Of a DNA stretch of 64,000 bases, positions 39,609-51,689 are shown piece by piece. Location of the stretch: NCBI GenBank assembly GCA_963854835.1, contig OY978526.1:16904368-16968367 (forward strand). Direction: 5' to 3'. The position numbers and the translations under genes were made by a program. The stretch comes from Megamerina dolium. Taxonomy: Eukaryota > Arthropoda > Insecta > Diptera > Megamerinidae. Below the pieces are notes generated by a model that saw nothing but the letters and a program-made list of their open reading frames with translations, was not told the DNA's origin and made no database searches. Within the stretch, counting starts at the first letter, position 1, and each line of letters opens with the position of its first letter.

Positions 39609-40525
39609 TGCCTATACATATGCATATGTTAACATTGTTTCAACAGTTTCAATTTTTCTTGCAAATTTTTGATGTTATTTGTTGTTCTTACAGGTTTTCA
39701 ATTATTACATAGAACTGGCTTGAGAAATATATGTATAACATTCATATGAACATTTTCTTCAACGATGTGATATTATTTTTACGTGTACCATATGTGTATT
39801 ATGTGTGCGCTAACAGGTGACGATATTCTACATACTAGCCTATACGAGTATGTTCATATATACGATTAAATGTCACTTGCTCACCGTTCTCAATTGATGC
39901 AGTGTGTAATTTTGCGAAAAGCATTTGAAAATTAAATTTATTGACAAAAATTGAATTGATGATAAAGGAGAGTGAAGAGTTGAAGAAGTTATACGCAAAT
40001 GATAGGCGATTTTTTAAAGTACCGTATATTTGAATTGAAATAAAATACCAATACAAGTTGTTAAAATTACCTGAGTTTTGGTAGATAATCAAGAGTACAG
40101 CGAATAGCCCACTTAATGGTAATCTGAAGGTCAAATTTTCAACAGCACGAGCATCGGTCTAAAACGCCATTTGAAATGCCGACAAAGATTGTTCTACCAT
40201 CCTAGCAATAAGAACATTTTCCTTCTAGGCCGATGAGCTTCTGCAAGGTATCGACAATAATTTCGATACTTTTCTTGAAGATGAAGTTTTTAAATTCCAC
40301 AAAATAACCATTAGTGGTAAGCATCATCTCTTCTCTGTTGGGAAAAATTTGCATAACCCTCGGCACGGATTAATTTTCCTCTTCATAATTTCATTTCATA
40401 ATCTAATTATTAAGTGTGGATCCAAGAAAACTCAACACTATAATCTTTTTTTTTGTGTCAATACCGGTCAGGCGGCTCTGAAATTATTGTTTTAATCGAT
40501 TTAATTAAATTTTTTTTCTCAATGA
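38601..40525. other. AT-rich non-coding stretch, no gene seen
   Basis: It contains a long (CA)n tract and (TA)n tracts. GTT- and GAT-rich zones produce low-complexity frames on both strands. Nothing else is supported. Confidence 0.5.
39562..39607. repeat. (CA)n microsatellite
   Basis: An imperfect then perfect CACACA tract of about 46 bp. Confidence 0.97.
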
Positions 40526-40940
40526 CCTGGCAGCAAAAAATCCTGAACACCCTCATGTGGGTGCCGGAACATGAGGACCACGAGATAAAAGAAATGGCTG
40601 AGTCCCTTGCAAAGGAGGGCGCAAGCACTCCGATCATTGGACCAGTGCCCTTCTGCGGGGTTACAAACAGTTTCATAAACAACTTGATATGTGAAAGGGA
40701 GAAACGGGATCTACTCTACTACTGGAGATCCCAAATGAGCATACGGCAGGCGAAGGGACTTATTGATCCCGCACATGTTAGGGTGGACGCTGTTCTTAAG
40801 CTCAGCAGAAATGACATAAAACTCTACACAGTGCTGCCCACCTGGCACTGTATACTCAATTACCATATCAAGAAAAAAGGTGCGGTAGAAAACGAAACCT
40901 GTCGACTCTGTCATGAGGAGCACGAAATATATTTGTGCAT
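40526..40940 (+). pseudogene. Jockey-type non-LTR retrotransposon fragment: RNase H end and zinc-knuckle start
   Basis: The + strand encodes LMWVPEHEDHEIKEMAESLA and KEGASTPIIGPVPFCGVTNS, the RNase H C-terminal signature followed by the conserved GP-x-PFCG linker. A basic segment comes next (WRSQMSIRQAKGLID), then LKLSRNDIKLYTVLPTWHC, and finally CRLCHEEHE, the start of a C-x2-C-x8-H-x4-C zinc knuckle. These are the last domains of ORF2 in jockey-clade elements. The reading frame is intact over about 130 codons but is cut at about 40935-40942 by the SINE. Residues after that point in the 205-codon frame (40453-41070) are SINE sequence. The endonuclease and polymerase are missing, so it is a fragment. 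It is related to the fragment at 58.9-59.4 kb. Confidence 0.85.
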
Positions 40941-40942
40941 TT

Positions 40943-41095
40943 TAACCTCAGTGGTTAGCCATCTGCAGGTCGCGGGCTCAATTCCCGGCAGAAGCATAAA
41001 TTTAATAACAATTGGCTATTCTTCCGACAGTAACAATTTCCATGGAAAAGCTTCTAAAAGAACTCTATAACAAAGCTCAGAAAAATAAAGTTGTC
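40943..41095 (+). mobile_element. tRNA-derived SINE copy joined to the non-LTR fragment
   Basis: The head is partly preserved (CCTCAGTGGTTAGCC, then CTGCAGGTCGCGGGCTCAAT with box B near 40973-40983). It is followed by the shared SINE body (GGCTATTCTTCCGACAGTAA, CTTCTAAAAGAACTCTATAA). It ends near AAATAAAGTTG, so the 3' third is absent. The junction lies directly against the interrupted non-LTR coding region, which suggests insertion into that element. Confidence 0.85.
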
Positions 41096-41099
41096 AGAT

Positions 41100-42765
41100 T
41101 TGATGGAGTTTTTGGGATTTAATCCATAATGGAATGTATAATACACAAAAACAAAAAAGAGTTAATGTAATTAAGTATAACATATCTATGTTACACAATG
41201 GTTGTTGTTGTATTCACATATAACTGATATCATTTATTTTTATTTGAAAGCAATTCTTATGTATGCGCTCATGTTTAACACCTTGTAACAATGGTCACAG
41301 GCAATTGTTTCGAAAGAGATAGCCTTCATAGGGGCATAATTGCGCACCATCATTATTAATGTCACCATTTTATTTTTTCGCATAATTTTCTTCATGTAGT
41401 TTTGTTTTAAACATGATTTCTATTTTTTTGTTCCCACAACAACAACTACAATGCACCGGAAGTGACTCTTGTTTTTTGTTGTTGTAGTTGTTTTATTATT
41501 TTTGTACAATAATTTTTTTCCCAGCTCAACAACAAACGCATTTAAAATAAAACTGCTATAGTACAAGTTTTTCTCTTTCCCGATTTAAATAAAAAGCGAA
41601 TAAAAAAAAGAAGAAAAATATGAAGAAATGAAAAACTTAAGCTAAGGAATGTTAAATGTAATGTTTAACTTTTTTTTTTTTCTTTATATCAATGTTTCTT
41701 GCTTTTTACTATGGAGTTTTTTATTTCCACCTCAGTAACTCACACAATTGGAACATGCAAAATGCACAAAATACAAACTGTGGTCTCATTGTGGTTGTGT
41801 CGACCATCAGCCATCGCGTCCAACACATTGGGTGGCCCTTCAAGTACATCAAGTGTATTTATTCGCATTTGTCTCATTTCGTCTGGTTTTATCGTTTTCT
41901 TTTTTTTTTTTTTGTTCAAACCTCATCACACGCGGCCTCGAACGGTGTTGTTTGTCGTACCTACCAACTGGTGTTGGTTTTTGGTGTGCTTTGGCTTGCA
42001 TGATGTGGCAAAGTTTTTCACAGAAGAAGAAGTAGTAGAAACAGAGGAATGCACCACCTCATTCGCTACTTTGATCTGCTGCGATGTGAAATAAATGGAA
42101 ATGTGAAATGTTTATTTTGCTTTATTGCATGCGATAAGCAGCAATGATGATGATAAAGTATTTGTTATTGTGTGTGTGTGTCTTATTTTGTTCTTCTTTT
42201 TGATATTTTTCTATGAGTTTTCTTTTTTTCTAATTTTTCTTGGGCTATGTTGGATAAATATTATTTATCTTTTTTTTTATTTATTTTTTCGTTTCTACTA
42301 TTGTGTCCATGGGCATTCTTCGATGGAGTTTTCACTGTTCTTCCCCCAGCCCTCTGGGTTTTAATTTCGAATAGCCACAGGTCGATTTGTCGTTTTGTGG
42401 GAGGGATGAAGTGTATAAAGTGGGTGGAGGAAGGTGGAGTTTGTGTTGTAGTTGTTGTTCTATGTACGTCAACGATGACAATGGTAATATTAGATACGAT
42501 GCAATGTGAGCATGAATTTGCAATTTTATTTTATTCCGCCTTACAACACAAATATATTGATATAATATTTACATTAAGGTGGCTTGAAATTATTTCGTTT
42601 AATTATTGGGTAAGCGAAAAACATAAAATTTGGATAAATTCAAGACTATTTTCCATGGAAGCAAACAAATTTGGGACTACCTACTTAGTTGAAGAGCTTA
42701 TTTTCGTGAACCTGGTAAACAAAAATTCACCAGCGCCTACATAAAGCGTGGCTCAAGGTGAATTC
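41100..42765. other. Non-coding stretch with several overlapping open frames, none recognised
   Basis: All three forward frames are open over parts of 41692-42094, and a 165-codon frame spans 42247-42744. Their translations are Phe/Cys/Val-rich products of T- and GT-rich DNA with no domain I know, and the simultaneous openness of several frames argues against coding. The GC-richer part near 41800-42070 may be a conserved non-coding or UTR-like segment. Confidence 0.45.
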
Positions 42766-42769
42766 TGCA

Positions 42770-43540
42770 AATTGAGATCGAATTAGTTGACTAGTTATCA
42801 TCTCTAGACGAAATGTATGACAACTGATCCCCGTTAATGTTTCCTCTTATTACCTAAGGAGGTTCCCTGATAAAATGAACCAGAAACACCCGAGAATCGA
42901 TCATTTATCTTATAGCTGCGCAGATATTGCACCTACTATGGCGAAGTGTATTACTGACCCCCATAAAATTCTTCTCCAACATCTTCTATAAACATTATTA
43001 ATCCTTATTTCCAAATATCAAGGCGTTTTTCATACGAAAATGACGTAAAATATGAAAATCGACAAATAACAAACGTAGTTGCTCATGAATTGCACCTAAA
43101 GCGGCAAAATGTATAACTGGACTCCATTATTTTTTTCTCTCCAAGATTTCTTCCAAAACAAACTTAATCCTTGTAGCCAAACGTCAAAAGGGTTCTCGTG
43201 CAAAAATGACATAAGAAACCCAAAAATCGAAAAATCACCAAAAAAATCTGCTCAGGAATTGCACTTAGAGCGTGAAAATATATAACTAACCTCAATTAGT
43301 TTTTACTTCCCAATATTAATTTCAAATATATGTAATCTTTATTTCCACCTCTTAAGAGAGTTCCAATTGAAAGTGTATGCAAAATTGACATATAATCCCA
43401 ATAGCTGCCCATAGCCCAAAGAGCATGGAAATGAGCATTGAATATATATTAGAAATATATTTAATCTTTATCTCGGCCTCTTAAAGGGGTCCCATACAAA
43501 ATGAACGCAAAATCTTCGATATTAGTTATCCTCTGTCTTT
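42770..43540 (-). repeat. Array of the 160-170 bp satellite-like family, reverse orientation, four to five units
   Basis: A repeated core appears at about 42807 (GACGAAATGTATGACAACTG), 42941 (GCGAAGTGTATTACTGACCC), 43100 (GCGGCAAAATGTATAACTGG) and 43270 (GCGTGAAAATATATAACTAA). Each is followed by CC(C/T)..ATTA..TTT and then TTAATC(C/T)TT(A/G)T. Spacing is about 135-170 bp. Between cores a second conserved word recurs (CTGCGCAGATATTGCACCTA; GCTCATGAATTGCACCTAAA; GCTCAGGAATTGCACTTAGA). This is the best-preserved block of the family in the window. Confidence 0.78.
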
Positions 43541-45810
43541 ATCCCTTCAATGGCTGGTCTACCAAATTGATGCAATATTGGCTGTAAAACAAAATAAAAG
43601 TTGGAGGTTTTAAATCTACAAGACTTTATTTTGCTTGCTGACTTTAAACCATACTTGTATTTTAAGTTCTTCGCTGAGCCAAGTTGTCAAAATATTTCAA
43701 AGTTGACCCACTCTAATGTGCATAGAGTAGAGACATAGATGATAAAGATTTGATTTTTCTTTTCCGCAATTGTATGTGGTTTTGTGCTTCCTATTTATTT
43801 TCTGGATATTTTGTATCGTACGATTTAACATGATTTTTATTTTCTTTTCATTTTTTTACGCGAGATATTACTTGCAATTTAAAATGTTATTTTAATGGAA
43901 ACGAAATCGAGCAGAAAAATAAATTTAATTTTGATTTTTTTTTTGTTTATTTGCTTAATGGCTTGTTTTCAAGTGATGCATTTTTTTTTTTTTTGATTTT
44001 TACATTTTCAAACAGAAGCTCTTCTGCTATCAATATTATTCGTAACGAAAATAATATGAGCATACTTTTAATATACCAGAATACGGAAATTAAATCCACC
44101 TATTTGTATGATTCGTTCTACCTGTAAGTCAGACGTCAGGTAGTCAGCCAGCCTGCAAGCAACAATTAATATACAAACAATAGAAGAGTGTTGAATACCA
44201 TCAACACCATCAATATGATCATAATTCATATGCGGCATAACAATAATCAAATAAATAATACGTATACGCTTATACAATATTTTCCTACATACATATACAT
44301 GGACGTACATAATATGATGAGTAAATAAAGCATAACAATAACAGCGACGACGACGACGACGACGATGAACAATAACAACAACAATGATAACGTAACACTA
44401 AAAAACGCGCCAAATTCAAAAAGGATCATTAATTATCGCCAACATTTCTCAACACAGCACAGCACAGCACAAACTGGCATGAACATACGAGTGTATGTAT
44501 GAATTGTACGTGCATGTATGAACTGTCAGCGCGCGTTGATCTGTCAAACATTGTGACTCTCGACTGTGAGGGCAACAAGATGAGGAACGTCGTATAACGA
44601 ATGAATGAATGAAAAGTCGATAGAAAAAAAAAAAAAACTGATGAACTCTTCTTCATCAGATGTTGCTGCTACTCCTCTTGTCTCATGATACAATGGCAAG
44701 CAGACGACAAGCGAGCAATCAGTAGAAGCAATTGATATTGTGTTGCAGCATCAGCAAGCAGCAGCAAAAATGTCGGCGGCACAGCTTTTGTTGCATTTGA
44801 ATTTTAAACAAAATATTGATTAATCGTAGTGAGTAATATAATACAATAACTTTGAACGTGCATACAGACAACATATTCATATGGATATACTCATATGTAC
44901 TATTACAGATACCGGAGATTATCAAAAAGTAGAGTTTTTGTGATTACATATAGTACATACTTCCAAGTTGAGATTTTATTTTATTTTTTGTTTAGGGTTT
45001 TCTTTCTCTAGTAAATTTGTTGTTTTGTTTCATTATTTTTTAAGCGGCTTAAAAACTATTATTTAAACTGATTTCTTTTTGAACGCACTATTGAGTGCTT
45101 AGTAGGTGCATCTTTTGTATAACCATTGCTTACTTCTTACTTTACCTGAGCGTAAATAATTTTTCATCGAGCATTTACTAAACTTACATTACTTAGTTAC
45201 CTATACATTTTATTTGAATGACAATATTCATATAATCGTGTGTCCAATGTCAGTCAGTTCATTTCTCATTGTTACATTGAAAAAACAAAAAAACAAAAAA
45301 ATTTACAATTGTCAAAGTGAAAATAAAACAACTAGAGAACTGATTTATTATTGGTTAAGGATTTTCATCATTTTCGTCTGAGTAGCCGTAGTATCTTTTC
45401 ATTTATTTCAATACTCAAAGCTTCTCTTTCACTTTGAAGATAACGACAACATCAATGACGATAACGACTTTTTATTTAACTAAAGTGTGCCAAATATTTT
45501 TTTGTAAAACCCAGCAAGTACTCACAACGTTTTATAGTAACCACATGATAAATTAATGTCAATCGATGCAATCCAATTTTGATGAATAATTTGTGGTTTT
45601 CGAACATTCATCATCAACATCAGTTTTATGCAATTTTTAGGTATTCATTTTATTGAGTTTTTGTATTTTTTTGTTTTGTTTTATGACTATAGGCAAATTG
45701 CCTAATATTTTGTATGGGAAATTCGAGTATTAATTACTGTTATTATAGAGAAGTCTTCGGTGCTCCCATACATTTCTTACTACGACACTTTGAACGTCGG
45801 ATCATGTTAA
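43541..45810. other. AT-rich non-coding stretch, no gene seen
   Basis: It includes a short (GAC)n tract near 44345-44365 and CACAG repeats near 44454-44470. The open frames are short and low complexity. Confidence 0.55.
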
Positions 45811-45817
45811 ATACCCA

Positions 45818-45900
45818 CAACCATACCATGTGACTCAATAACTAGCGCATTGACCTCTCCCAAGTTGGATTCCACCCCCGTTCTGCTCAATAGCATTTTG
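45818..45900 (+). repeat. tRNA-like segment, possible head of another SINE
   Basis: The sequence TGACTCAATAACTAGCGCAT TGACCTCTCC followed by AAGTTGGATTCCACCC has the order and spacing of a degenerate box A (GACTCAATAACTAGCGCA) and box B (GTTGGATTCC). It does not fold into a clean tRNA by eye, so a decayed tRNA-derived SINE head is more likely than a tRNA gene. Confidence 0.4.
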
Positions 45901-45999
45901 TCTGAAAGACAACCAGAAAAAGTGTTTCAGAAAAAAATTGAAAGTTTTTCCAGTAATTTGAGTTCGTCCAACATTATACATTTCTGGAAGTGATTTCTA

Positions 46000-46290
46000 G
46001 GCAGCTCTGAGATTATTAGTCGATTTTCGGGTATTTTTAGTTTCATATTGTAAGAGAGCTCCTCTGAGAGGCGGAGCTAGTGGTGAAAATGTTAGGAATA
46101 AAAATTGAATAAGAAATATGAATGAGGATCGATCATAAAGTGTTCACATTTGGAGATACTCTGGTAGCGATGGCAGGGAATTTTACAAAAAATTTCAATT
46201 TTGTTGGTAGCCCCTCAAAGGGATGAAATTAGGAGGTAAGTTTTTTTCGAGTCGAGCGTACATCATACTCTTCTGATGACCACTTTTTAG
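46000..46290 (+). repeat. Block of the 160-170 bp dispersed satellite family
   Basis: Family words occur in forward orientation: GTCGATTTTCGGGTATTTTT near 46018, TAAGAGAGCTCCTCTGAGAG near 46051, GGTAGCGATGGCAGGGAATT near 46161 and TGGTAGCCCCTCAAAGGGAT near 46195. They match blocks at 12.1-12.7 and 59.6-59.8 kb. Confidence 0.6.
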
Positions 46291-46470
46291 AATCTTTGAG
46301 CCTACTTAACCATTTTCCTCAATTTTACTTCATTCCCTTCCTACCATTTTTGTCTCACGCATATTTTTATGGAATTTAACAAAATAGGAGGGATTTGTAC
46401 ATATAACATATATCAAAATTGGGCGAAACTTATTATATGTCTATTGTACCTCCAATTCCTATTGGATTTC

Positions 46471-46797
46471 TAAAATAAAAACAAATATGTGCTACTTATA
46501 GACCCCAAAGGACCTTTTGGTCGAGCTTCTCTTCCAGTACTGTTGTGTGTGTTAAATTTTGAACAGTATTAGATAGAACATACTTATATTAGCTGGTTAA
46601 GTATGGCAAAAACCTTGTGACATCATTTTTTCTGGGCTTTGTCAAAGAGCTCTTTTAGAAGCTTTTTCATGGTAAATTGTTACTGCCGGAAGAATTGGCA
46701 ATTGCTTGTCAACAGGTAATAAAGTTGTACTTCAGCCAGGGATGGAACCCACGACCTACAGATCAGAATGCCAAAGAACTAGGGTTAGTGGCATCCA
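46471..46797 (-). mobile_element. tRNA-derived SINE copy, nearly full length
   Basis: Reverse complement of the family. The 3' end is CATATTTGTTTTTATTTTA (- strand, ending near 46472). The body GAAAAAATGATGTCACAAGG and GGCAGTAACAATTTACCATG follow in the expected order. The head GATCTGTAGGTCGTGGGTTC, with box B-like GGTTCCATCCC, is near 46740-46770. The box A region near 46775-46795 is degraded. A 23-bp insertion (CCTGGCTGAAGTACAACTTT region) separates head and body. Confidence 0.85.
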
Positions 46798-46799
46798 TT

Positions 46800-48390
46800 T
46801 AATTTCTATTCAGTTCAAAATGGAGAAAAATTTTAATGTGAGTACTTTCATATAATTGATCATAATTTGGGCCGATTTTTTTAACCGATGATTTGTATAA
46901 ATATATTTCTACGGTTTATAATTTTCTCGAGGTATTTTAGGTGCCTATTTTAACCCAAATAAAAAAAAATGGTTTTAATATTTTACGAAATCACGAATTA
47001 AAGAATTTGAGAATTTAATATTTAATATGTCCTATTGCATTTCCACTTTATTTCAATATTAATGCTGCCATTTTTGAAATATTTATTTAAATTTTTGCCA
47101 ACCATAATGCTATACACACAAATGCATACATAAGATATATATAATCCACCCTATTAAAATATGAAGCTTTAGTAGCAATAACAGCAAGCAGTAGAGAAAA
47201 TTTCAAAACAAAAAAACCAAGACAAAAAAACATACAAAATGTAAATTTTTTTCATCTTTTATATAAACCGAAAGTTTCCCTCATTTTGATTGACAGCTCT
47301 CAGCATCCCTGATGGATTTCATATTTATACATACATTATACTACATAGTGGATATGCGCATCAAACTCAACTGAACTGAATTGAACGTCATGCCAAAGTG
47401 ACAGCATCGTCACCAACACCACCATCATTGCCAACAACAATATATTTACATACACAACACCCTATTCCGCTCAACTCACTCTTATTCATTGACTGACTGA
47501 CTGACTGGCACATGCTAAAGAGATGTTGTTGTATTGTTGCAATCTTTCAACTATATATATTGTAATTTCAATATAGACATATACTTTGTATATAAGTATT
47601 CAAACACATACATATGAAATATATTCTTTATATATATGTATATAAAGTTGGTAAGTTTTTTAATTTGTACTGATTTCCAAAGTATTGATGGCGGCTTAAC
47701 GTGTATTTCCATTTTTGGTTTTGTATTGGTGCGCAAAAAGTTTAATAGAAAAAGTCTTATACATTGGCTAAAGATAGATTTAAAATGAGTTTCAAATTAT
47801 AAATTAAAATTGAAATATGTATATGGATAAATATATGTATATACATACAAATGTATGTATACATTTGTGTATACACTTTGTATATGCATTTACTTCGAAA
47901 TCGATTTATTCGAAATAAAACGAGGTATATAGTATCGTAAATAATAACTTTTTAATAGAGTAAAGAGGTAATTGTAGGATATAGAACAATATGGTTTTTT
48001 TTCTTACGCTTTAATAATTTATTTGCACCCCTTTCAGCGTTTTCTTTTTCTGGTTTTTTTTTTGTGTTGAGTGTGTACTTCACAATCACAATTTGATCCA
48101 TGAAAATGAAGGACTTTAAAATATATTCCATTTTTAATGATTTTTCATATTTGGCATAACATATTCGAAATAAAAAACCAGTAAATGATTCCTACAAATA
48201 TGAAGAGATGTTTAAAATATTTAAAAAAATCAATTTGGTTCCCACCGTAAGAGCTATATACCAAATTTATGTTGTAGGATATTATGAGTTGGCTCAAAAT
48301 TTAGACATATTATGACACATTCAATTTTGAAGAAGCTTCAAAGCAACATTTACTAAACAAATAAATACAACCGATTGTGTTCGATTTTAA
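46800..48390. other. AT-rich non-coding stretch, no gene seen
   Basis: GACT repeats occur near 47493-47508, TATATATGTATA tracts near 47630 and 47830, and poly-T runs elsewhere. No exon is recognised. Confidence 0.55.
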
Positions 48391-48394
48391 CTGA

Positions 48395-48875
48395 ACTCAT
48401 AGTGTTGTGGCTCTCATCTATGTTCTTCAGTCGTTGGTGCCAAGTTCTCTAGTACTTTTTGTTCTTTCCAACGGAGGTTGGATCATAATCTTCATCGGCA
48501 TCTTCCACGAAGTTCTGAATACACCATCTTCCGGTTGGTACGTACTCTGCGGTCGCTGAATTTTTATACGCTTTATTATGTTCTCATCGGCACACAGCTC
48601 GTATATATCATGGTTCTACCTTATTTGGTACTAGTCACCAATACAAATTTTGTAAGTCCAAAGATCTTGTATAGGATTTGTCTCCCGAAAACCATAAACA
48701 ACCATTCATCTGCGATAGAAAGTGCCCATGGCTCTGTGCTATGTGTAAACGCAGATGAGACGAGAGACTTTCAGATTATTATTTTCGTTCCCTCCAGACT
48801 GTCGACTGTCTCAACAAGCTCTTTGCTCCTTCGAAAGCATAGTTGTCAAGAAGTCCGTGTGGTTCAAGAAGTCGG
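48395..48875 (-). pseudogene. RTE-like non-LTR retrotransposon fragment, degenerate
   Basis: Read on the - strand, the segment near 48610-48550 encodes IYELCADENIIKRIKIQR. This matches the YELYxDIDxVxRIKIQR region near the C terminus of the RTE-like fragment at 25.2-25.9 kb. Upstream on the - strand NPIQDLWTYKICIGD aligns with its RIFGP-x-C-V-x-G segment. Downstream NLRWKEQKVLENL (other frame, near 48478-48440) corresponds to RRWKDQVFGNL. Several frame changes and stops are present. The 159-codon + strand frame over the same bases is an antisense shadow and not a gene. Confidence 0.75.
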
Positions 48876-51345
48876 ACTTTTTTGTTTCTTCACACTAGGT
48901 ACTTTTGTCTATTGTACGAGTACTGATTACTTTATCATTTATGCCGAGTATAATTAGTAAGCGAAAGGAAGTTTGAAAAATTTGGCTGTCTTTCAAATTT
49001 TTCATAAAATAATTAGCTTGTAAGGATGTAGGATTCAGATTTATTTTCAATGTACTCAAACTCAAATTGAAAAATTGATACAGAATACAGTCAGCTATAA
49101 CTAAAAACACCACATCCGGATAAATAGAAAATTGGAATAATTTATTTACTAGACATTTTAGTATTAACGTTTTGTTCGAACTCTTGGATACTTGGTTATT
49201 CGATCCGGTTCCGGGGACTCTAAATCCTATGCTTTCCTACTAAGCAAACATATGCTTAACTATTCGTAAATGCACGGCAATGAAATTTCAGAAATAAGAC
49301 CACGATCATAATTATAATTAATTTAATTTTTTTCAGATTAAGATTATTCAGATGATTTAGAGTACCGTCTTTCTGTTTCGAGTGTAATGCAACTGACACC
49401 TTATATGTTGGAGTAATGCCAAAGTAACGTAAGGTGGAAGAATCTCTAATATTATGCTTATTATTATGCTTTGACAAATTTGAGTGACGGAGGTTATGCA
49501 AATACTCCATCCCGATGCCTGCTGTTTCCACATTACTATAAAAAGCAATCAGTTCTGAAGATGGTATATTAAGTCCGTCATTCAAAAGTGCCAAATAAAG
49601 AAATAATTGCAAGAGTGTGAATAATAAGACAATATACATACTGGAATTTCTAAATCGGTTATAATTTGTTCAATCTGTCTTACTAATAATATTTTATTAT
49701 ATTTTTAAATTTCCTGTCTTTAATTTTTTCCATCCTCTCTTTTGCATACCGACGTATAATATACTAAAAATTTTATTTAATACAAATGCAAGTGCAATTT
49801 GATTTCTTATACATTCATACAAGTACACACCTCCGAACACACTTGCCTACCATTGCTGAGAATAATTGCATTAAATTACAAGTTACGCTTTTAACACGCT
49901 TAGAACACGCAAGGCTAACATATATTTTATAATAATAATAATAATACCTACCCATAGATTGTGCGTTTTGATTTATAGAGTTGAGCTGAGTCAAGTTACT
50001 TAGTGCTTTAGAGAAATTTCATTCAATTATGCATTGTGCATGCATTGTATGCATTTGGCTTTACATACATAGTAGAAATATAGATTGCATTGCATTAGAA
50101 AATTATAGTCATTAAAATTTTGCGATAAAAATTTATGTTATGAATAATGCAATTGTACTAAATCGAATTTTTATAATTTTAAATATTTAATGAAAAAAAT
50201 AGTTACTTTATCAAAATCATAAATCATTTCTTCTTCATATTGACGAATAATGCTCACTTTAATCAAGTAGTATACACAGGAGTTAAAGGGATGTTTCAAA
50301 AAAAAAAGATGTCTTAAATTTATCAACCCTTTATCAAGTTGGGAAAAGAACACAATCCACTAATTAAAACTAATCCGAACAGTACAAAATACTTTTCACA
50401 TAAATGTCAGTTACAAAAATCATCAAATGATTGAAGACATCTCTCAGCAAAAAAGTCTGATCTCAAAAAGTATTTTCTTATGTGTACTGACTTTAATAAT
50501 ATTGTTTATATCATAGTAGAAAGTGGCAAGTAATTGAAAAGCATTGTTATCGTCATCATTAAAAGTATGATGACGTTGACATCCTTTGAAATTTGTAGGA
50601 TTATTTCTTATTACACTTGTGCTTCATTATCCTGTAGTGCTAGGGGAATAGGTTGGACAACATGCTGTGCTCTTATTTATTCAATAGTTATAATGCTGTA
50701 AATTAATGGATATTCTTCATTACTTTACGATTACGAAGTTAAAAAATATATTCACTATCATTACAAAATTATCATTTGTAAACATGAACGTAGCCAATCA
50801 TATTTTAATATTTAAATAAATGATTGAAAACATTTAAAATTGTTTTGTTTTTCCACAATTTGTCAATGTTAATCAATAATCATAATGATCAATTTGTTTA
50901 TTGTTGTTATTATTACTATTTTTCATTGTAAATCAATCAAATTTATATCAATTCTATTAATCGTATCCACAAATGTTTGTTGTTTATCAAGGTCTCGCAA
51001 CTGATCTAAATCTGATAAAAGAATGTTAGAAAAAAAAAAAACAAAATGTTAGTGAAATTAATAGTTTTGTAGTTGTATACATGGTACTATGTTATGCCTG
51101 TATTGTCATATAGCAAGAGCGTTTTCAAGTTTTAAAGTTAAGTCGTTTTGGAAATGTCCAAAGGTGAGTTTAAAATACAAATAACAAAGCGAATGTTTTT
51201 AATAAATTGTGTGCAATAAGTGTGTGAAGGAAATTATTCCCACAAAATTATTTTTAATTCTAAATACAATACACAAAATATTTCAGAACATATAACAGAA
51301 CAATTTTGTACAACGTAAGATGCTTTGATACTTAGTACTATAGTT
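48876..51345. other. AT-rich non-coding stretch, no gene seen
   Basis: The longest antisense frame (49256-49639, 127 codons) has no family I recognise. An (AAT)n tract lies near 49931-49946. The remainder is AT-rich and unremarkable. Confidence 0.5.
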
Positions 51346-51349
51346 TTCG

Positions 51350-51545
51350 AAGACTCCTTTCGCCGAGCTTCTCTTTCAGTATTAATATGTCTATTGAATA
51401 TGGACACCATTGAAAAACACTTACTTAAATTTGACTATTTCGAACAAACAAAAAAAATCTTTGACATATTTAATTTGAATTTTGGCTCAGATTCTTTTTG
51501 GAAGTATTTTCATAAAAAATGTTTGCTGCCGAAAAATTTTCAAAT
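51350..51545 (-). mobile_element. Diverged tRNA-derived SINE fragment
   Basis: Reverse-complement family words in order: CGCCGAGCTTCTCTTTCAGT (near 51361), then TTTGGCTCAGATTCTTTTTG G, TTTTCATAAAAAATGTTTGC and TGCCGAAAAATTTTCAAATG (near 51527). They parallel the - strand copy at 46.5 kb. The head is missing. Confidence 0.6.
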
Positions 51546-51689
51546 GCTGTTCAATTGTTCGAACTGATGATCAATATTTTTTATATGGAAATATTCTCGG
51601 CTGAAAATTTTAAATAATCTCATTCGTATTGGTGAGCGCTTTGCGCATATTAAATATATTTGTGTTTCAAACAATCCCAATAAATAAAT

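Noticed and set aside
41692..42094. Three overlapping forward open frames
   Set aside because: All three frames being open at once is explained by composition. The translations are Phe/Cys/Val-rich and match nothing I know.
42247..42744. 165-codon + strand open frame
   Set aside because: No recognisable domain. Its first part is T-rich low complexity, and nearby frames are open at the same time. No splice or start context was found.
48478..48957. 159-codon + strand open frame
   Set aside because: It lies antisense to an RTE-like retrotransposon fragment recognisable on the - strand.
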